DNA of 38,935 nt, from the NCBI GenBank assembly GCA_022565155.1, contig JADFKB010000011.1, positions 1-38,935 on the forward strand, given 5' to 3'. The stretch is from Chloroflexota bacterium. GTDB taxonomy: Bacteria; Chloroflexota; Dehalococcoidia; DSTF01; RBG-16-68-14. Below the pieces are notes generated by a model. The model was not told where the DNA came from. It saw nothing but the letters and a program-made list of their open reading frames with translations, and did not search any database. Shown here one piece after another: positions 35,075-38,935 of this stretch (the stretch's first letter is position 1; each line of letters starts with the position of its first letter). Made by a program: the position numbers and the translations under genes.

Positions 35075-35404
35075 CGCTTCCCTCCAATGTGCATGCGCGC
35101 CCGTACGCAGAACGCACCTCGCGTATCGTGCCGCCTGCGCGGGCGAATGTCAACCTACCCGATAGCAGCATCCGGAGGTAAGAAGCGTTTGCCTGCCGCG
35201 CCAAAGGCGCGCCCGCGCACAATAAGGGAGCGGACAGCGCAGAATCAGGGGCGCGTGGTTCGCGCTGGCGTCTGCCGCGTTGATCGCGCTATCGGGGCGA
35301 TGCTAAACTGCTGATAGCGCTGGTAGATACGAATACCACGGGACTCAGGGCCGCGTGGGACGGCTCTCATCTTCATCGAACGTTCAAAGCGAGGAGCGCT
35401 GCGC
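35075..35404. other. Divergent promoter region between SDR and MetE-like genes
   Basis: 330 bp with no supported gene. Minus strand: TTGACA at 35153-35148, a 17-bp spacer and CACGAT at 35130-35125 would drive the SDR. Plus strand: TTGATC at 35280-35285, an 18-bp spacer and TAAACT at 35304-35309 would drive the MetE-like pair with a leader of about 90 nt. A hairpin CGCGCC-AAA-GGCGCG sits at 35197-35211, and short stems can be drawn in the MetE leader (CCACG...CGTGG). I could not match a known SAM, SAH or cobalamin riboswitch. Confidence 0.6.
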
Positions 35405-36379
35405 ATGTTCGCCACTGTCGTCGGCAGCTACCCAAAGGTACCGAACCGGCCTCGGCCCGCCCGGCTCCGTAACGCGATCAACAAGCTCGACCGCGGCGCG
35501 ATCACGCAGGCGGAGCTGGATACGGTCGCCGACGAAGTAACGATCGAGGCGCTGGAGGAGCAAGCAGCGGCCGGCCTCGATCTCGTCACCGACGGCCAGA
35601 TCCGCTGGGAGGACGAGCAGACCTACTTCGCCCGCGAGCTGGCCGGCATCTCGATCAACGGCCTGATCCGCTGGTTCGACACCAACATGTACTACCGCCA
35701 GCCCGTCGTCGAAGGCGCGGTTAGCTGGCAGAAACCGGTAACGGTGCGCGACTACAGCTTCGCCGCCGAGCACAGCGCGAAGCCGGTGAAGCCGGTGCTG
35801 ACAGGCCCCTACACGCTCGCCCGCCTCTCCGTCGACAAGCACTACCACGACAACGAGTCGCTGGCGCTGGCGCTCGCCGAGGCGCTGAACCAGGAGGCGA
35901 AGGCGCTGGAAGAGGCCGGCGCGACCCTGATCCAGTTCAACGAGCCGGCGATCTTGAAGCAGAAGGACGACTTCGCCAGCTTCGCAGCGATCTGTAGACG
36001 GCTCGTCGATGGATTGACGGCGGAGACGTCGCTCTACCTCTACTTCGGCGACGCCGAGGGCATCTACCCGCAGCTGCTGGAGCTGCCGTTCGACCTGATC
36101 GGCCTCGACTTCGTGATGGGCGCGGCGAACGAGGCGTTGCTGCGAAGCGCGCCGTTCACGAAGAAGCTGGGCCTGGGCATCATCGACGCCCGCAACACGC
36201 GGCTGGAATCGCCAGAGCAGATCGCGGAGCGGATCCGCAGCCTGAGCGACGGCGTCGACCCGGAGAACGTGCACGTCAGCCCCAGCGCCGGCCTGGAGTT
36301 CCTTCCGCGCGAGGTGGCGCAGGAGAAGCTACGCTTGCTGGCGGAGGGCGTGCGCAAGGCGGAAGGAGTGCTGGTATGA
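35405..36379 (+). CDS. MetE-like barrel lacking the zinc ligands
   Basis: A 324-residue single TIM barrel of the cobalamin-independent methionine synthase family (ATVVGSYPKVP, VTDGQIRWEDEQTYFA, PVLTGPYTLARL, IQFNEPAIL). Alignment with the next gene shows that the four zinc ligands are replaced: His by Tyr211, Cys by Tyr213, Glu by Asp235 and Cys by Ala295. It therefore cannot bind zinc as MetE does and probably is not a homocysteine methyltransferase itself. The next, zinc-competent copy overlaps it by 4 bp (ATGA), suggesting the two proteins act together. AGGAG lies 9 nt before the ATG. Confidence 0.9.
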   Translation: MFATVVGSYPKVPNRPRPARLRNAINKLDRGAITQAELDTVADEVTIEALEEQAAAGLDLVTDGQIRWEDEQTYFARELAGISINGLIRWFDTNMYYRQPVVEGAVSWQKPVTVRDYSFAAEHSAKPVKPVLTGPYTLARLSVDKHYHDNESLALALAEALNQEAKALEEAGATLIQFNEPAILKQKDDFASFAAICRRLVDGLTAETSLYLYFGDAEGIYPQLLELPFDLIGLDFVMGAANEALLRSAPFTKKLGLGIIDARNTRLESPEQIAERIRSLSDGVDPENVHVSPSAGLEFLPREVAQEKLRLLAEGVRKAEGVLV

Positions 36380-37356
36380 CGAAGGGATTGATTACCACAA
36401 CCGTCGGCAGCTTCCCGAAGCCGCCGTACCTGCAGAAGGCGCGCAACCAGTTCTCGGCGGGCAAGCTCTCGCGCGAGGAGCTGGACGAGCTGGAGCGGCA
36501 GGCGACGCGCGAGGTGATCGCGCTGCAGGAGGAGATCGGCATCGATATCCTGGTCGACGGCGAGATGGCGCGCGGCGACATGGTCGTCTTCTTCGCCGAA
36601 CAGCTGGAGGGCATGGAGGCCGGCGGGCTGGTGCGCTCGTACGGCAATCGCTACTACCACAAGCCGGTCGTGAAGGGCCGGGTGCGCTGGACGGCGCCGA
36701 TGACGGTCGATATGTGGCGCTACGCCCAGAGCCTCACGGACAAGCCCGTGAAGGGCGTGCTCACCGGCCCCTACACCATGGTCGAGTGGTCGTTCGTGGA
36801 GGGCTACGACGACTTCCGCTCGGCCGTGCTGGAGATGGCGCGCGCCGTCAACTATGAGGCGCTGGAGCTGGAGCGGGCAGGCGCGCCGTTCATCCAGATC
36901 GACGAGCCGGCGCTGTCTACGCGGCTGGAGGACATCGATCTGGCGATCGAGGCGATGGGCATCGCGACAGAGGGCCTGAACGCACAGACGGCGACGCACA
37001 TCTGCTACGGCGACTTCGTATCGGCCTATCCGCGCTTCCTCGATATGCCCGTAAAGCAGTTCGACCTGGAGATGGCGAACAGCAGCCACGACCTGGTCGA
37101 ACTGCTGAAGACGAAAGGCTTTCCTGAGGACAAGGAGATCGCCTGGGGCGTCGTCGACGTTCACAGCCACGAGATCGAGACGGTCGACCAGGTTGTCGCC
37201 GAGATCAAGCGCGGGCTGGAGGTGCTGCCGCCCGAACGGCTCTACATCGACCCCGACTGCGGCCTGAAGACGCGCACCTGGGACGAATCGGCGGACAAGC
37301 TGCGCGTCATCGCCCAGGCCGTAGCGCAGGTGAAGAGCGAGCTCGGCATCGAGTAG
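36376..37356 (+). CDS. Core-MetE-type methionine synthase with intact zinc site
   Basis: A 326-residue single-barrel protein equivalent to the C-terminal half of MetE. The zinc ligands H208 and C210 (THICYGD), E232 (FDLEMANS; 24 residues after the His, the same spacing as in E. coli MetE) and C295 (PDCGLKTR) are all present. Such core-MetE proteins in Dehalococcoides and archaea take the methyl group from methylcobalamin or a corrinoid protein, not from folate, to make methionine. The usual N-terminal MetE half is missing. Its start overlaps the zinc-free paralogue by 4 bp. The methyl donor is not identifiable here. Confidence 0.9.
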   Translation: MTKGLITTTVGSFPKPPYLQKARNQFSAGKLSREELDELERQATREVIALQEEIGIDILVDGEMARGDMVVFFAEQLEGMEAGGLVRSYGNRYYHKPVVKGRVRWTAPMTVDMWRYAQSLTDKPVKGVLTGPYTMVEWSFVEGYDDFRSAVLEMARAVNYEALELERAGAPFIQIDEPALSTRLEDIDLAIEAMGIATEGLNAQTATHICYGDFVSAYPRFLDMPVKQFDLEMANSSHDLVELLKTKGFPEDKEIAWGVVDVHSHEIETVDQVVAEIKRGLEVLPPERLYIDPDCGLKTRTWDESADKLRVIAQAVAQVKSELGIE

Positions 37357-37362
37357 CCGCAC

Positions 37363-38052
37363 ATGGACGTAGCGGGCGTCGATGGCTGCAAGGGCGGTTG
37401 GCTGCTGGTGCGCGCTGATGCGACCGGCCAACTGCGCATCGAAGACGTCTCCATCATCTCCACGTTTCGAGAGCTGATCGCTGCCACGGCGGAGTGCGCG
37501 GCCATAGCTGTCGACATCCCGATCGGCCTGCCCACGAACGAACCGCGCGCGGCGGACGGCGAGGCGAGGAAGGCGATCGGCCCGCGCCGGAGCAGCGTCT
37601 TCCCGGCGCCGATGCGCGCCGTTCTCGCTGCCAGCACATACGATCAGGCGTGCGTGCTCTCGCTCGCGGCGTGCGGCAAGAAGCTGTCGAAGCAGGCCTT
37701 CGCAATCCTGCCCAAGATCCGCGAGGCCGACGAGGCGATGACTCCCGCCGTGCAGGAGCGCGTGCGCGAGGTGCATCCAGAAGTGAGCTTCTGGGCGCTG
37801 AACGACCATCAGCCGCTCGAGCACGCGAAGCTGAAGCCGGACGGCGCGGCGGAGCGGCTGCGCCTGCTGACGCCGGCATATCGGGACGACCTGGCGTCCG
37901 TGAATCTGGCGCGCGGCGCGAAGCGCGATGACCTGTACGACGCCTGCGCCGCCGCGTGGACGGCGGGCCGCATCGCCTACGGCACGGCGCGGCGCCTGCC
38001 GGCAGAACCTCCGTTGGACTCGCACGGGCTGCGGATGGAGATCGTGTACTAA
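37363..38052 (+). CDS. DUF429 protein (predicted RNase H-like nuclease)
   Basis: A 229-residue protein starting 6 bp after the MetE-like pair. AGVDGCKGGWLLV, AIAVDIPIGLP, EVHPEVSFWALN and GAKRDDLYDACAAAWTAGRIAYG are the DUF429 signature with Asp residues in an RNase H-like arrangement. Function of the family is unproven. It is probably part of the MetE transcript, but no functional link is evident. Confidence 0.9.
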   Translation: MDVAGVDGCKGGWLLVRADATGQLRIEDVSIISTFRELIAATAECAAIAVDIPIGLPTNEPRAADGEARKAIGPRRSSVFPAPMRAVLAASTYDQACVLSLAACGKKLSKQAFAILPKIREADEAMTPAVQERVREVHPEVSFWALNDHQPLEHAKLKPDGAAERLRLLTPAYRDDLASVNLARGAKRDDLYDACAAAWTAGRIAYGTARRLPAEPPLDSHGLRMEIVY

Positions 38053-38180
38053 GCGCGGAGATGCGCTAGCCTACCTCTGTACCACACGATATGACCCTTC
38101 GTGATGCTCGGCCTAGCAATGCCGTTATGTCATGCTGGGCGCAGCGCGTTGTCGAGCGATATCAGCTGAGAGAAGAGTCC

Positions 38181-38935
38181 ATGACACAGAACGAACACCC
38201 ACTAGAGTTCCTCTTCCACCCGCGCAGCATCGCCGTCGTTGGCGCCAGCACGTCGCAGGGGCCGGGCGGCGGCTTCGTGACGGCGATCAAGGAGATGGGT
38301 TTCGACGGCGACCTCTACCCCGTCAACCCGAAAGCCGACGAGCTGCAAGGGCTGAAGTGCTACCCGCGCCTGGCCGATGTGCCGGACGCGGTCGATTACG
38401 TCATCTCGTGTGTGCCGGTCGCGGTCGTGCCGGAGATGATCGAAGAGGCCGCCGGAAAGGGCGTGAAGGCGATCCAGTTCTTCACCGCCGGCTTCAGCGA
38501 GACCGGCGACGCCGAGCGCTCGGAGCAGGAGTCGAGCGTGCTGGCGCGGGCGCGAGAGCTGGGCATGCGCGTCATCGGGCCGAACTGCCTGGGGCTCTAC
38601 TGCCCCGCGACCGGCCTCTCGTTCATGCCCGGCCTGCCTACAGAGCCGGGGCCGGTCGGCATGGTGTCGCAGAGCGGCGCCAACGCCGGCGATATCTGCC
38701 GCACCGGCGGCGCGCGCGGCCTTCGCTACAGCAAAGTGATCAGCTACGGCAACGCCGCCGACCTAACGGAGAGCGACTTCCTCGACTACCTGGCGGACGA
38801 CCCCGAAACGACGCTGATCACCTGCTACATCGAAGGAGTGAAGGACGGACAACGCTTTCTCCGCACGCTGGCCAAGGCGGCGGCCGCCAAGCCCGTGATC
38901 ATCCTCAAGGGCGGCCGCACGGAAGCGGGCAGCCG
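38181..38935 (+). CDS. ADP-forming acyl-CoA synthetase, N-terminal part (cut by window end)
   Basis: Partial: 251 codons read to the last base without a stop. It begins HPLEFLFHPRSIAVVGAS, then GDLYPVNPKADELQGLKCYP, VDYVISCVPVAVVPEMIEEA, MRVIGPNCLGLYCP, GMVSQSGANAGD and PVIILKGGRTEAGS. That is the CoA-binding and ligase domain set of acetate-CoA ligase (ADP-forming) / Pat-like acyltransferases, including the PNCLG and SQSGA motifs of the succinyl-CoA-synthetase fold. AGAAGAG lies just before the ATG. Together with the AMP-forming enzyme at 23924 it gives two routes to activate short carboxylates. Confidence 0.87.
   Translation, partial: MTQNEHPLEFLFHPRSIAVVGASTSQGPGGGFVTAIKEMGFDGDLYPVNPKADELQGLKCYPRLADVPDAVDYVISCVPVAVVPEMIEEAAGKGVKAIQFFTAGFSETGDAERSEQESSVLARARELGMRVIGPNCLGLYCPATGLSFMPGLPTEPGPVGMVSQSGANAGDICRTGGARGLRYSKVISYGNAADLTESDFLDYLADDPETTLITCYIEGVKDGQRFLRTLAKAAAAKPVIILKGGRTEAGS

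Noticed and set aside
35148-35314. A 55-codon open frame in the SDR-MetE gap
   Set aside because: No ribosome site, overlap with the -35 box of the SDR promoter and no recognisable domain.
35380-35460. SAH riboswitch before the MetE-like genes
   Set aside because: GCGAGGAGCGCTGCG looks like the 5' end of the SAH riboswitch, but it is the ribosome site directly at the ATG and the matching 3' part (CAGGCTCG) is absent.
36064-38025. A 653-codon open frame on the minus strand across the MetE-like and DUF429 genes
   Set aside because: It is antisense to three genes with clear family motifs, has low-complexity Arg/Leu/Val-rich composition and no recognisable domain. It is a by-product of high-GC codon use.

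Overview
The window is GC-rich bacterial chromosome carrying densely packed, mostly metabolic genes on both strands. The best guess is a member of the Chloroflexota, near Dehalococcoidia or Thermomicrobia. This is inferred from gene content: single-barrel MetE-type proteins, a Re-citrate-synthase-like enzyme, a lone 5S rRNA gene away from other rRNA genes, and enolase-superfamily, HpaI aldolase and 2-hydroxyacid dehydrogenase genes. No 16S gene or marker set is present to prove it. Promoters resembling TTGACA-N17/18-TATAAT are readable ahead of several genes.

Layout. 69-3230: operon of an enolase-superfamily dehydratase, a nitrilase and two FKBP-type lipoproteins. 3250-5677: TlpA-like thioredoxin, divergent thioredoxin-fold protein, Crp/Fnr regulator and TetR regulator. 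5819-7616: HpaI-type aldolase facing a 2-hydroxyacid dehydrogenase. 7729-12623: a 1242-residue membrane protein with a zinc ribbon and three near-identical 113-residue repeats, a small membrane protein, and a membrane-anchored cyclophilin. 12732-16921: tRNA-Arg(CCG), leucyl-tRNA synthetase and glutamate dehydrogenase-family enzyme. 17126-19763: PadR regulator, HAAS-type membrane protein and MFS exporter. 19805-23777 (minus strand): orphan 5S rRNA, flavoprotein, trehalohydrolase, a palindromic repeat array and a rhodanese. 23924-28899: acyl-CoA synthetase, a RelE-like/DUF2283 pair, a frameshifted Kelch lipoprotein and a Re-citrate-synthase-like enzyme. 28968-31980: an AT-richer probable import (DUF3800-like), YHS protein, DinB-like protein and a second 2-hydroxyacid dehydrogenase. 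32016-33005: a strong promoter, a 16-residue peptide with three tryptophans, two hairpins and an orotate-phosphoribosyltransferase-like gene. 33097-34115: lipoprotein and excisionase-like protein. 34280-38935: SDR, two overlapping MetE-like barrels, a DUF429 protein and the start of an ADP-forming acyl-CoA synthetase.

The dehydratase, HpaI aldolase and 2-hydroxyacid dehydrogenases would fit sugar-acid breakdown, although they are not one operon. The thioredoxin-like genes, rhodanese and isomerases suggest redox and protein-folding work at the cell envelope.

The two most interesting items are (1) the tryptophan-rich leader peptide with mutually exclusive hairpins ahead of a PyrE-like gene whose predicted catalytic loop lacks the usual Lys/His residues, and (2) the overlapping MetE-like gene pair, in which the upstream barrel has lost all four zinc ligands and the downstream one keeps them. 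The second resembles the two halves of full-length MetE split into two genes.
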